Shown piece by piece: positions 15,001-25,100 of a DNA stretch of 64,000 nt (the stretch's first letter is position 1; each line of letters begins with the position of its first letter). Location of the stretch: the NCBI GenBank assembly GCA_947846985.1, contig CANTUZ010000001.1, positions 108,331,757 to 108,395,756 on the forward strand. The letters run 5' to 3'. This DNA is from Fratercula arctica (taxonomy: Eukaryota > Chordata > Aves > Charadriiformes > Alcidae). The notes beneath the pieces are model-generated. The model had not been told where the DNA came from, did not search any database, and was given only the letters and a program-made list of their open reading frames with translations. A program made the position numbers and the translations under genes.

Positions 15001-18000
15001 TAGTGTCAGAGGCAATGCTCCTCTCACTGAAATGATCCTCTCTCCATTTATGAACTAGCCCAGGCCCTTACATGGTACTGGTTTGAATCCAGTTCTAGGT
15101 GCCCTTGTTCTGAATGCTCAGAGACGATACATCTTACAAGATTTCTGATCTTAATAGTAATGCTTAGCAATAATGAATATTACTCAGCTAACAAAACGCT
15201 GACTAGAAATAATATTTTTCTTTAGTGAAGCTTCAACATTTCAGCAATATAAAAGAGTCAAAATACTAACTGGATTTAACCAAGACCTTGACAAAATATC
15301 AAAAATTTCCTTGACGTTTTCTACGAAGACTTTAATAGGCCCAAAACACAAGCTTAGGATTCTCCAGATGAAGATGAAATCTCTTAATAATCCAGAAAGG
15401 TAAGTGTTTGTCACATATCAAAGTTGTGTATCAAATAAACTGCTCAGGATGTTTCCTCAGAAATTTCCCTATATAGATTTTTTTAATCGCATATTCCTAG
15501 ATGCATGAGTATCCTTCTCATCCTACCTAGGATCAAATTTATCATGTGGAAGAGCTGCTCTGTGCATTAACATTTAGTGCACAGCACCCTTCTACATGTA
15601 AGTGTCATGCACGCTGCTTGTTACAGCAGGCTGCTGCTGCTGTCTGGTCACAATGGGTTTTCAAGGACCACTCACTATAAACCAGCCTGACTTTCACCTG
15701 CATGGTTAAGTTCTCTTCCAGAAGATAAAATTTATTAAGCACTTTTCTGATTTTAATCATGTGTCCGTACACAGCTTCTCACACTCAGATATGAAATGGA
15801 GCACTTCAACTACGTGTGTGACTGGAATAGGTTTTTGGTCTTGTTGCTGAAGGTAAAGACCTTCCAAGACCAAAACACAGTTTTTGGTCATCTGCATTTT
15901 TAAATTAATAATTAAGTGTAACTACTAAGCTTTTATTAATGATTTCTGGTTTTAAGTACTTCAGCAGTATTGCCATATGTTCATTTTTTAGATCTACAGA
16001 GTTACTTGTACAATAGCACTAGCAATTAAATTTTCCATTGACATCTTGTGCAAATAACATATTACATGGAATAGGTAAGAAATATCCAGGAGTAGCAAGA
16101 GTACTTTATTTTAGAGTTGTTACATTTATTTGCTTACTATGAATGGCAGATTTGACACAGTCAGAATTTAAAATAAAACCTAATAATGGTTATCAAATAA
16201 GTAATGACTGGGAATAATATTACAATATGAGTAAGTCTTAAGTCAGTATATTTTGTTAACTTGAGAAACAACATTAAAGCTTTCTGATTTGATATGTGAT
16301 AATAGTCCACTAGGAATTGGGTATGATACTTTGTAGAAGTTATGAAACCTTGTTAAATTAATCTACTATTTCACATTTACTGGGAAAGAGGAGGAGATGG
16401 GTGGGAGGGACTTAGGAAGAAACAGAACACTCAAGTAATCAAAATAGTACCCCAGAATGTATATACATTAGACTTTATTAACTTGTTGAAGGCGGTAAGT
16501 CTCATGCTGTCAGGTGAACTGGCATGATTTTATTTAAAAGCATTTGTTGATGAGAGATAGTCAAAGCTCTAAATCATATTGCAATTTTTTTTTTCTCATC
16601 CCAATGGTGATAAATCAGATGATACATTTCATGCAAGCCTATCAGCATTCAGGACTTTTTCAGATAATGATCTGGCAAATAAGGAAGATTTTTAGTGAAC
16701 AGCCCTTATTGGTTTTGAGTTTTCATTCCTGTTACTCTGACTCTTGTTAGTTTTAAAGTAAGATGCACTTGATTTGCTTTAGTATAGGATCCACTGAAGT
16801 CCTTTGTCAAGCCTCATCAGGTGGCAGTCATATAGGCATTTTGATAGTTTTAGATAGCAATGGAAAATAGTGTATTGAATCTGCATGTGAAGGTAATTTA
16901 AATGCAGATGTTACCACACTATTGGTTGGTATAATTACATAATTGCTCATTGTAATTATAACTACCTATATTTACCTTATTTAGTTACATCTAATTACAA
17001 CAATTACTTGAATACAGGGTAATCAACTAGAAACTTCATTAAAAATATTTAAATTATTCATATAACAAAGTAGTAGGTAAAAACCAGGGGACAGGTGCAG
17101 GGATAAAGGACAATAGGAGTCTCAGCCTCCCCTGATGCGTATTAAGAGCAAACAGTGGGATTTGGTGGAGTATCACTGACAATTGTCTGCTGGGATGGTC
17201 CATTATTCACACAGATGGTGTGTGAATGTGGGAGTGCTAAAAGGTACATATAATTTTCAGACTCTTCTTCTGGTCTCTAAGATAAATCATTCCTGCTCAT
17301 CCACAAAACCAGAAAGCTTTCCTAACTTGTGTGTGTCCAGGTGTCAATTCTTTCAAAAAGCTTTTGAACCTGCCAGTCAATTTGAACTCAATTGATGGGG
17401 AAGGTGAATATCTCAAAGACATTTACCCCAGCCACCTTTGGTTTTTTTTTAACTTAAACAAGAACAGGAGTAATAAAAGAGATAACCTTATTAATACCTC
17501 TCCTGAACAAGAGAGCGTGGCATGCCCTTGCTTTTTAGTAGTCATCCGAGAAGCCACATGGGGTGAGAGATTATGAAAGCCTCACCTCACAAAAAAAACT
17601 ATTTGTGTTTTGCTCCTTGTCGGTGAACTAGAGAACCTGCTCCTAGCTCAGGGATACTCTCCCATAAGGCATTCCTGGTACTCAACACTCACAAGCTTAG
17701 ATTAAGTGCACTTCAAATGAGATACAACATGTTGGAAACTATGTTTTTATTTCTAGTATTCATCATTATGGTTTGTCTAAACATTGTGTCCCTTGTGGTT
17801 AGATGGAGCCCTTCCCAGGTGACAACTGCTGTTGGAGAACTGGCTGTGTAACACATTGTTCTGCTCTGTTGCAAATAGTGTTGCAAATGTGCTAAAATAC
17901 AGCATCGATTTGTTACGGGAGATATTGGAAGTCAACTCAGGAAATGGATGCGTATAATAATCTTACATTGTTCTGGTTGAAAATTTGTCCTGTGAATTCT

Positions 18001-19281
18001 TTCATGGTCTTTTATAAGGACTTTTAAAACTGCTTTTAAAAGTAGTTTCTGTTCTTTTATGTCTTTTTTTCCCCCTCCTTGTACAAAAATAATGTGACAG
18101 TAAACCATTAAATTCAAATCAAAACAAATTGTGGATGAAGGACTGGATGAAATTGTATGCTTTGTGTTATATAGAATACCAGAATTCGTCTTGAACTTCT
18201 GAGTCATAAAATCTACTATCTTAGCTTTGTGGGGTTCTTAAAAGGCCTCAAATTCTTATATAGAGGTCCAGCAGTCCTTTCACATACAGACAGGTGGAGC
18301 CTTGACTGGTTGGAAATCTCATACTAATGGGCAACAACAGAGGTGCCTGGCGGGATGTTCTTTCTCAGGCTTTGTCCTTTAGCTCTTTCACTGTATGCTA
18401 TATCCTAGGCTGAGGTGGATTGTGTTGTATAGCCACATCTGTGAGTTCAGAGCAATACAGAAGATAATTTTAAATAAGTATCATACTTTGTATGCTCTTA
18501 GAGGTGCCATCAGAGGGTTTGCTAATCATTTGCCTGTTCAAACCAACTCTCACTGTCTGTCTATAGTAGCACATGAAGAGCAGAGCTATGACCTACCTCT
18601 GCCCTAAAAAGCAGAACATCTAAGTTGACCTCGAAAAGTAAGATTTTGTGTGTGTGACTCCCTTTGTGATCTCTGTATGTATTCATGTAGTATTATGCAG
18701 TTATGAGTTTTCTAGGTGTTTAGGTGACAAATTACTCTCTTGCATGAAACTTTCTTACACGTGCTGTCATTGCGACTGAAAGAGTTAGAAGATATGATGT
18801 GGTTTTCTGCTTTCATCTGTGGAACGAAAGCAGAGAAACATTCATACATAGGAAACTCAAAATAAATTATTCAGGCTCAGTATTAACAGGAACTGGGCTG
18901 TTCTTGGACCATTGTTCTAAAGAATTAATTTGAATGCAGATTAATAGCTTTAATGGATGAAGTATTGCATTTTCATATTTTAGACTAATGTGATACGTGT
19001 CTTACTCATGCCACTTTGCACCATCCAGCTGATGTCCTGGTTGTTGTGCACAGTCTGGCAAAACTACTCTAGTGAGTACCGTCTCTAAGAGGTGGTAAAT
19101 ACTGGAGGTTTAATGATTCCAATACTGAAATAGCTTTCTATTAATGTTAACTTTTTCTGTTGTGCATATTATTTTCTTTATCTACTTTTGTAGGCCACAG
19201 CTGTGCAGATATGATTTTGTACTGATGGAGAACACTGAACTGACCTTCAAACCTATCCCTTGCCCAGAGAGGGGTCCATGA
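1..19281 (+). CDS. LIPI: LIPI-like phosphatidic acid-selective phospholipase A1 (spliced gene, 5' end cut by window)
   Basis: Joined CDS: <1-32, 2920-3296, 4908-5016, 7427-7528, 9011-9100, 10238-10405, 12179-12271, 14738-14849, 15226-15399, 19194-19281. It gives 447 residues, counted from the first whole codon, without stops. Seen: HGFRPTG near residue 73 (oxyanion region), catalytic Ser151 in GVSLG, Asp175 in LDPAG, His245 in CDHQR, a lid of only 12 residues between Cys230 and Cys243, and N-glycosylation sequons at Asn46, Asn55 and Asn63. A C-terminal beta-rich region starts near residue 324. Known for the family: secreted or membrane-associated enzymes that remove the sn-1 acyl chain of phosphatidic acid to make lysophosphatidic acid; a short lid goes with phospholipase rather than triglyceride lipase activity. 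Choice of LIPI over LIPH: 18 residues between the NC and KK of exon 2 (18 in human LIPI, 15 in LIPH), plus AV-N-RKVA, PP--RLD-TDA, FSG, DYK and CVDC, compared with human proteins from memory. LIPH remains possible; family assignment is near certain. Confidence 0.78.
33..2919 (+). other. LIPI: LIPI intron 1
   Basis: Starts GTATGT and ends in a pyrimidine-rich TTTTTCAG. AT-rich, with no recognisable repeat or RNA gene. A hydrophobic open frame at 2159-2398 was considered as an alternative first exon but has no donor in the right phase. Confidence 0.7.
2920..3296 (+). CDS. LIPI: LIPI exon 2 (N-terminal lipase core)
   Basis: Largest exon, 377 nt, phase 1 in and phase 0 out, donor GTAAGG. Encodes residues 11-136 of the visible protein. 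Begins with an acidic run and CPEF, the usual start of the mature enzyme, and continues through the strand with [14 protein letters not shown] and the VDWNRGATT motif shared by LIPH and LIPI. Three N-glycosylation sequons (NCS, NVT, NTS) cluster in the variable loop. This loop is three residues longer than in human LIPH and equal to human LIPI, the best single clue to which paralogue this is. An open frame on the opposite strand (2717-3085) is only its shadow. Confidence 0.96.
3297..4907 (+). other. LIPI: LIPI intron 2
   Basis: GTAAGG donor, pyrimidine tract and ACAG acceptor. AT-rich; no repeat family or gene recognised. Confidence 0.85.
4908..5016 (+). CDS. LIPI: LIPI exon 3 (catalytic serine)
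   Basis: 109 nt, phase 0 in and phase 1 out. Carries the nucleophile elbow MIGVSLGAH with the catalytic Ser (visible residue 151), then the GFVG and GRITG segments. The GASLD motif just before it matches LIPH/LIPI. The first codon GTA gives Val, where human LIPH has Ala and LIPI has His. The acceptor ACAG is followed by GTAG, so a shift of the splice site by a few bases would break the frame; the chosen site keeps it. Confidence 0.95.
5017..7426 (+). other. LIPI: LIPI intron 3
   Basis: GTAAGG donor, ATGTAG acceptor. No repeat family or gene recognised. Confidence 0.85.
7427..7528 (+). CDS. LIPI: LIPI exon 4 (catalytic aspartate)
   Basis: 102 nt, phase 1 in and out. Encodes LDPAGPSF with the catalytic Asp (visible residue 175), then [22 protein letters not shown]. 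The PP and RLD-TDA pattern agrees with human LIPI more than LIPH. Donor GTAATG. The opposite-strand open frame at 7054-7515 is a shadow. Confidence 0.95.
7529..9010 (+). other. LIPI: LIPI intron 4
   Basis: GTAATG donor, TTTAG acceptor. AT-rich. Holds the TTATAGT-rich stretch around 7955-8020 with a perfect 20-bp palindrome (7999-8018), otherwise featureless. Confidence 0.85.
9011..9100 (+). CDS. LIPI: LIPI exon 5 (first lid cysteine)
   Basis: 90 nt, phase 1 in and out. Encodes [12 protein letters not shown] and then QPGC, whose Cys (visible residue 230) opens the lid loop, ending in LFS. The FSG spanning the junction agrees with human LIPI (LIPH has LGG). Donor GTAAAT is weak but usable. Confidence 0.95.
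9101..10237 (+). other. LIPI: LIPI intron 5
   Basis: GTAAAT donor, GAAG acceptor after a pyrimidine-rich stretch. Nothing recognisable inside. Confidence 0.85.
10238..10405 (+). CDS. LIPI: LIPI exon 6 (catalytic histidine, cysteine-rich segment)
   Basis: 168 nt, phase 1 in and out. Encodes [10 protein letters not shown] with the second lid Cys (243) and the catalytic His (245). The lid is therefore 12 residues long, the short form of PA-selective phospholipases. The cysteine-rich part follows (CNIITYPC, then KCVDCG and SCPVLG), with Cys spacing as in LIPH/LIPI; CVDC and DYK agree with LIPI. Donor GTAAGC. Confidence 0.95.
10406..12178 (+). other. LIPI: LIPI intron 6
   Basis: GTAAGC donor, TTTCAG acceptor. 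Contains one CR1 3' fragment (11613-11845) in sense orientation; the rest is unique AT-rich sequence. Confidence 0.85.
11613..11845 (+). mobile_element. CR1 LINE 3' fragment in LIPI intron 6
   Basis: Reads like the last part of CR1 ORF2 (the frame at 11545-11736 includes [20 protein letters not shown]) and the 3' untranslated tail: GGACTTGATGA, then ATTCTATGATTC-type terminal units near 11805-11815. About 230 bp remain, so it is strongly 5'-truncated and inert. The terminal octamer units are degenerate, pointing to an old insertion. Confidence 0.9.
12179..12271 (+). CDS. LIPI: LIPI exon 7
   Basis: 93 nt, phase 1 in and out. Encodes GYYADRWK at its start and [13 protein letters not shown] at its end. 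The GYYAD-WK motif is LIPH-like, the linker between is variable in the family. Donor GTGAGT. Confidence 0.95.
12272..14737 (+). other. LIPI: LIPI intron 7
   Basis: GTGAGT donor, GTGCAG acceptor. Mostly AT-rich, but 13.8-14.1 kb is GC-richer and holds an unexplained antisense open frame (13811-14080). Confidence 0.85.
13811..14080 (-). other. GC-rich antisense open frame in LIPI intron 7, unidentified
   Basis: An 89-codon open frame starting with ATG lies in a stretch clearly GC-richer than the flanking intron. Its second half ([17 protein letters not shown] and [16 protein letters not shown]) looks more protein-like than a random frame. I do not recognise a family. It has no clear promoter, poly(A) signal or splice frame. 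It could be a fragment of a processed pseudogene, an unfamiliar transposon piece, or chance; I treat it as unproven. Confidence 0.2.
14738..14849 (+). CDS. LIPI: LIPI exon 8 (start of C-terminal domain)
   Basis: 112 nt, phase 1 in and phase 2 out. Encodes [16 protein letters not shown] and GNTVESEMN, the first strands of the C-terminal beta-sandwich region, very like LIPH. The open frame continues past the donor GTATGT to a stop at about 14890, so retention of intron 8 would truncate the protein. Confidence 0.95.
14850..15225 (+). other. LIPI: LIPI intron 8
   Basis: Shortest intron (376 nt), GTATGT donor, TTTCTTTAG acceptor. Nothing else seen. Confidence 0.88.
15226..15399 (+). CDS. LIPI: LIPI exon 9 (C-terminal domain)
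   Basis: 174 nt, phase 2 in and out. Encodes [37 protein letters not shown] and [12 protein letters not shown] agrees with LIPI; FNQDLDK and LIGP agree with LIPH, suggesting the bird protein keeps ancestral residues lost in mammalian LIPI. Donor GTAAGT is a perfect consensus. Confidence 0.95.
15400..19193 (+). other. LIPI: LIPI intron 9
   Basis: Longest intron (3.8 kb), GTAAGT donor, CTTTTGTAG acceptor. AT-rich; no repeat family or RNA gene recognised. Confidence 0.85.
19194..19281 (+). CDS. LIPI: LIPI exon 10 (C-terminus and stop)
   Basis: Coding part of the last exon: [13 protein letters not shown], then [12 protein letters not shown] and TGA at 19279-19281. This closely follows the C-terminal tail of LIPH/LIPI (PERP-LCRY). 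The Cys of LCRY and of CPE are conserved. The frame enters in phase 2 as required by exon 9. Confidence 0.95.
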
Positions 19282-19510
19282 AGAGCGAGCTTCTACTAAC
19301 TTAATTTCTCTTACAGCAGTGACATTTTGATTCTTCCTCAGGATAAAGACTGCAATGAGAAAGGAAATGAGATAAGCTAGATTTATTTTCAAGAGTCTAC
19401 CTGGTAATATGCATTACTTGCTTTGAGTGCTTTAGGCGGAAAGTAATTGAAAAGTTCAGATATCTATGTATTTGTGAAATTTGAATAAAGTAAATGTATC
19501 ATGGTAGAGA
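19282..19510 (+). other. LIPI: LIPI 3' untranslated region
   Basis: Short AT-rich 3' UTR from the stop to about 20 nt after the canonical AATAAA at 19484-19489. A second AATAAA near 19985 could give a longer form. The cleavage point is inferred. Confidence 0.6.
19484..19489 (+). promoter_or_regulatory. LIPI polyadenylation signal
   Basis: Canonical AATAAA about 200 nt after the stop codon, followed within 40 nt by a T-rich stretch suitable as the downstream element. Confidence 0.65.
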
Positions 19511-20477
19511 ATATGCAATGGTCTATTCCTTATTATTTGTTAGCAGTGAAGCAACTACTGAATTAAATATGAATTATCTGCATAATCCTGGCACATTATT
19601 TGTCAAGTCATACATATATTTAATTATTTACTATTTGTAATGGGTTTTACATGGAAACATAATTATCTGTCTACTAAGTGAATTTAATATACTGTACATG
19701 TGATCTACAGATCTAATACACAGCAGTTTTGCTGTGCTCTGTTCATTGGATAAATGAATGCACATTTTCTCATTATATAATATCTCAGTCTGAGAACTGG
19801 AACAATAAGATCTGTGGACACATATGTAAATTTGCTATTTACATCAGTTATCTTTATACTTATTGTAGATGAATACTATTGCAACCATTCAGATTTTTTT
19901 CTATTAAGTCTATGGACAGGGCAGTGATATTTCAAATATGAAGCAATTCTAAAGTCTATTCTGAAGAGAATAGCTTAAAGATGAAATAAATGCATTTTCA
20001 TTCTGTTTGAGCCTCTTGGAATTAGAACTGCTGCTCAGGCTGAGATTGAAGACAGCTGTTCACCTATTGGAATGTGAGCAGGAATAAGCGCTACATAAAG
20101 ATGTCCCCCTCCAGTTCAGATAAAGGTTTTCCAATGCCAGATTGCTTTTCCTGATAGTACTGATTGAAGAATAAATATGTATATTTTTCTTCTTTAAGGT
20201 TGTTTTATGTATTTAACCCCGGTTTCTCGTGTAAATGAGTCCTATGCATGTTATCCTTTTCTTTCCTATGCCCCCGCTGTCCCTGCTCTTTACAGCAATA
20301 CTTGGTTGAAACTATTGACCAATTTCATGTGAATGTCAGAGTGAGATGTCCAAAACCTATCAATTTGAGAGTCAACAGCTGGGTTAGAAGGAAGATGGAA
20401 GATAGCGTCCTAAGGAAGGGAAAGCAAGTTATAACTTTGTCCTTTTCATTGCAAGAGGCAGCTCCAGCATACTGGTC
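19511..20477. other. Intergenic, nothing recognised
   Basis: AT-rich sequence between the LIPI poly(A) site and the first large CR1. It may include an extended LIPI 3' UTR ending after the AATAAA near 19985. No other gene or repeat seen. Confidence 0.5.
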
Positions 20478-22130
20478 ATAGAATTGTAGAATCACAGAGT
20501 TGCCTGGGTTGGAAGAGACCTTTCAGATCATCTAGTCCAACCATCAACCTAACACTGACAAAAACCATCGCTAAACCATATCTCTAAGCACTATGTCTAC
20601 CCGTCTTTTAAATACCCCCAGGGATGGCGACTAAACCACTTCCCTGGGCAGCCTGTTCCAATGCTTAATAACCCTTTCAGTGAAGAAATTTTTCCTAATA
20701 TCCAGTGTAAACCTCCCCTGGTGCAACTTGAGGCCATTTCCTCTTGTCCTATTGCCTGTTACTTGGGATAAGAGACAAACCCCCACCTCTCTACAACCTC
20801 CTTTCAGGTAGTTGTAGAGAGCAATAAGGTCTCTCCTCAGCCTCCTTTTCTCTAGGCTAAACAATCCCAACTCCCTCAGCTGTTCCTCATAAGACTTGTT
20901 CTCCAGACCCCTCACCAGCTTTGTTGCCCTTCTCTGGACACACTCCAGCACCTCAATGTCTTTCCTGTAGTGAGGGGCCCAAAACTGAACACAGTATTTG
21001 AGGTGTGTCCTCACCAGTACCGAGTACAGAGGTACAATCACTTCCCTAGACCTGCTGGCCACATTATTCCTGATACGGGCCAGGATACTGTTGGCCTTCT
21101 TGTCCACTGGGCACACTGCTGGCTCATATTCAGCTGGCAGTCGACCAACAGTCCCAGGTCCTTTTCTGCCAGGCAGCTCTCCAGCCACTCGTCACCAAGC
21201 TTGTAATGCTGCATGGGGCTGTTGTGACCCAAGCGCAGGATCCGGCAGTTGGCCTTGTTGAACCTCATACCATTTGTCTCAACCCATCGATCCAGCCTGT
21301 CCTGATCCCTCTGCAAAGCCTTTCTACCCTCTAGGAGATCAACACTCCCACATAACTTGGTGTCGACTGCAAACTCACTGAGGGTGCACTCAATCCCCTT
21401 GTCCAGATCAACGATAAAGGTATTAAAGAGAACTGGCTCCAGTGCCGAGCCCTGCGGAATACCACTTGTGACGGGCCACCAACTGGATTTAACTCCATTC
21501 ACCACCATTCTCTGGGTCCAGCCCTCCAGCCACTTTTTTACCCAGCAAAGAGTACTCTCATCCAAGCCATGGGCAGCCAGTTTCTCTGTGAGGATGCTGT
21601 GGGAAACTGTATCAAAGGCCTTACTAAAGTCCAGGTAAACAACATCCACAGTCTTTCCCTCATCCACCAAGTGGGTCACTTTGTCACAGAAGGAGATCAG
21701 GTTTGCCAAGCAGGGCCTGCCTTTCATGAACCCATGCTGACTGGACCTGATCACCTGGTTGTCCTTCATGTGCTGCATAATGGCACTCGGGATGATCTGT
21801 TCCATGACCTTCCCAGGCACCAAGGTCAGACTGACAGGCCTGTAGTTCCCTGGATCCTCCTTCCAGCCCTTCCTGTGGATGGGTGTCAGATTTGCTAGAC
21901 GTCAGTCAACTGGGACCTCCCCAGTTTGCCAGGACTGCTGGTAAATGATAAAAAGTGTATTAGTGAGCACTTCTGCCAGCTCCCTCAGTACCCTCGGGTG
22001 GATCCCATCTGGCCCCATAGACTTGTGTATGTCTAGGTGCTGGAGCAGGTCAGTCCCTCACCATCTCCCTTTGGATTATGGGGGCTTCATTCTTCTTCCC
22101 GCCTTTGTCTACTAGCTCAGGGTTATGGGT
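20478..22130 (-). mobile_element. CR1 LINE, 5'-truncated, about 1.65 kb
   Basis: On the - strand this reads from mid ORF2 (reverse transcriptase) to the CR1 3' end, which lies at 20478-20545 with the TCTAGTCCAACC and GGTTGGAAGAGACC marks of avian CR1. The 5' limit near 22130 is set where similarity to CR1 ORF2 (KSMGPDGIHPRVLRELAE at about 22000) fades upstream. It keeps most of the RT domain and the C-terminal region but carries disabling changes (see the pseudogene entry). Inserted about 1 kb downstream of LIPI in the opposite orientation. Confidence 0.95.
20631..22120 (-). pseudogene. CR1 ORF2 reverse transcriptase, degenerate
   Basis: Two overlapping - strand frames (21038-21823 and 20631-21188) together cover the RT core and tail of CR1 ORF2. 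Visible motifs: NYRPVSL and [31 protein letters not shown], and C-terminal [10 protein letters not shown]. Breaks: a TGA in place of Trp near 21900 (before the RLANL motif); the catalytic FADD box is FAVD (21362-21373), losing one metal-binding Asp; and a one-base loss near 21101-21110 shifts the frame. The endonuclease domain and ORF1 are absent. It cannot make an active enzyme. Confidence 0.92.
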
Positions 22131-25100
22131 ACTCAGGGAACAACTGATGGTCAGTATGTGCGAAGCTCTGAACCAGCCATTGCACATGCTTTTATTTGTC
22201 TAGACAAGCAAGTGCTTGGACACACCAAAAAAATACAGAACTGTAGACAAACTTGCTCATGGACCGACTTTTTAATAAAATTATTTATTCTATAGAAATG
22301 GTAATTATGTTACCATAGATTTTCTCAGGTGGTGTCTTTCTCAGCTTTATCATTTTATTGTATACCTCTTTGTTCCTTTCCTCTGAGGGAGTCAGTAGGA
22401 GATACACAGGAAAAGATGTTTTTATCTGATTATATGCATGAGTATGGAGGGGTGGTGTTTTTTTTTTATTTCTCCTCACCCTTTTTTTTTTTTAAAACTG
22501 CTATTATTCTGCTCATTTCATTCTGCGTTTTTTTGTTCAGCCTTGTTCTCATCACCCGTAGCTTCCCTTTTAGAGGTCTCTGAGCGTCCTTTCTTTCAGC
22601 ACCTTGCCTGTTTCTCATATCACTTCAAAAAAACAGAGACTTCAAATGTCTTGAACTAGAATCTTTCAATGGGTGACACAGATGTTCAGGCATAGAAATG
22701 TATCAGATGCCCCCTTAAATTTCCTTTTAATGTGGTTTCTACAACTTCTCTGAAGTTTTATATTTTTATGTGTTTTTAATTTTTTTTTAATGTTTTATAT
22801 CCTCACTCTTTTTTCATTGATTTTATGTCCTGCTGAGAAGAACTGAAGTACAGAGGTACAAATACGATTTTTGACTATGAAATTTTATTTTGCTTGAGAT
22901 ATTCAGTTGCAAGTTAATATCTGGAAAAATTAATGAAATTGTATTAGCTCTAAAGTGGCAGCATAAAGCGTAGATATACTGCTCTTTCCAGTAATGGAAC
23001 TGAGTGCTTCTTTATTACTATTTTTGATGTGGTTGTCAAACAAGTGCTTTTTTTCCCCTATTTTGTGGATTGTTTACGCGTACAAGCTTGATTTTCAACA
23101 GCTTACTCTATTTAAAGACAGAGACACATAACATTTTACCATTTCAGCATTTGCTGGGGTTGGCATTTTCACTATGAACTATATCCTTTGCCATTTATTC
23201 GCTCTCAAAATTAGGATGGAACTCTGGTATTGCAGCCCTCGGAAAGGTCAGCTTGCACTAATATATGCTTTTAGGCAGTAGTCACAACTCACATGCAACA
23301 GACTACCAGCCTCGTGCATCCTTTAACATGTAACCATACTGGCAAAATGGTGGCTATGCAAGCAGTCATGATGAGTTGTGGGGTAAAGTGTAAGACACGA
23401 GCAAGAAAATGTGAAGAACCAAGGACTGAGCTACCTTCCTAGAAATGTTCCATTATAAATGCGTGGAAAAAACGTGAGGCAAGGTGCTGTTGAAAAGATA
23501 AAAGGAGGCATACAGACATGTCTAACAATGTTGCACAGTGGTGCGGTATAAAGGTAATAATGATATTTTCACACATTTTAAGCATAGCTATAAAAAGGGT
23601 AGGACAGGAATAGTGATTTCTGCCTTGATTTCAGTGAACTTCGGGTAAAAAGGAAAGAAGCAGCAGGGTTGGTAAGGAGGTTCTAATAAACAATGTGAGA
23701 CAGAAACTTTTTTTTTTTTCTGTTTTCCCATTTTAGTTGGTAATTTCCATTTCGTAAGAGGGACTGTTCCAGGCAGTGCATTTCCAGCGCATAATTGCAC
23801 TTCTCAAGTGGCTAAGCACTTGGAATGTAGCCTTGTGTCTCCCACCACCAACAAAAATGTGCTGTAATTGCTTTTTATGGCTCACTGCCACATGGTACTT
23901 TGTACTAATTCTGTCAGTTCCCTTAAGCTCAGCAGAGGATACCATGGTCAAGCAGAAAATTAAAATCTTTCAAGGAGTTCCCTGTTCTGAAGCAAGTGGT
24001 GATGATAGTTCAGTGGAGCACGCTTCTTCCGCACCCGAGCTGAAGAAAGGTTGGACACATTGCAGTACTGTTTTGGATTCTCTGTTAGAGTACAGAATAT
24101 CCACTAAATTTTTTGTTTTGCTATATATGTTTTCATTGGGAAAATTCAGAATGAGCTGAAAACCCCAAATCAATTTCCATTGAGAAAACCTACAATGGAG
24201 AAATAGGTCATTTCAGAGTAGTTTGACTTGGAATGGAATGAAATATTTGCTTCCTAGAACTACCCTAAATGCTCTGATATCCAGTCAAGAAACACTTCCT
24301 AATTTGTAATGATAAATTTTCTTAACTTTATTTTAGAAGTTTGCTTGTAGCTAGCGTGTTTAACCATAAGGAACAATCTCTATATATGTGAAGAAAGATA
24401 CAAAGATACATCCCATGAGTAAATGTAGGCTCTGTAATTAACCAGCATGTTTTAGTAATACCAAAGGGATCTCGTTAGTATATACTTGTAGTAATGAACT
24501 CTAAATTATTTCTATCAAATGCAACAAGCTTGGGAGATTTAATGCAGTATTATATTTAGTGCTTAGTCACAGGGAGATGAAATTGTTAATTGACAAGTGT
24601 ATAAAACTAATATAAGCTTGTTTTTCCTGTTTATGTTAGACCTGATTTGTATTTGATAATTTCATCTTTTCTTTTAACTGTACTATTTCAAATGACATTA
24701 CAGTGAGGATACGTCAAGAAACTCATTAAGCACTAGTAGTCGCTGGAGTAAGCAGTGGCTTACTTAGGCAAAAGACAATGTATAATACAGGAGATGTTCA
24801 CTACATCGCTCTCTTAATTCGCAATAGGTTGAAATGGTCTAGATTAAAGATATGTAAAACAAGACCATTTGCCAGTTTAATTTGTGATGGCTTTATTGAT
24901 TTCAGTGATGCTATATACAGTTAAGGCTGTGGTTTATGATCTCTGCCTCAGATAAAGATTGATTTCACATTGGGATTATTTATTTGTATAAGGTAAAGTG
25001 CAGATATATGTTGGTGGAATTAATGACTAAGTTTATATACAGCTAAGTGGAAAGCAATTTAGTAAGGAGATGCTGAAAGGAGGTCAAGCATCCTTTTAGG

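Noticed and set aside
20970..21898. + strand open frames over the CR1
   Set aside because: Antisense shadows of the CR1 ORF2.
23776..24159. 127-codon frame with a signal-like hydrophobic stretch
   Set aside because: No family resemblance, splice context or conserved motif; ordinary AT-rich sequence.
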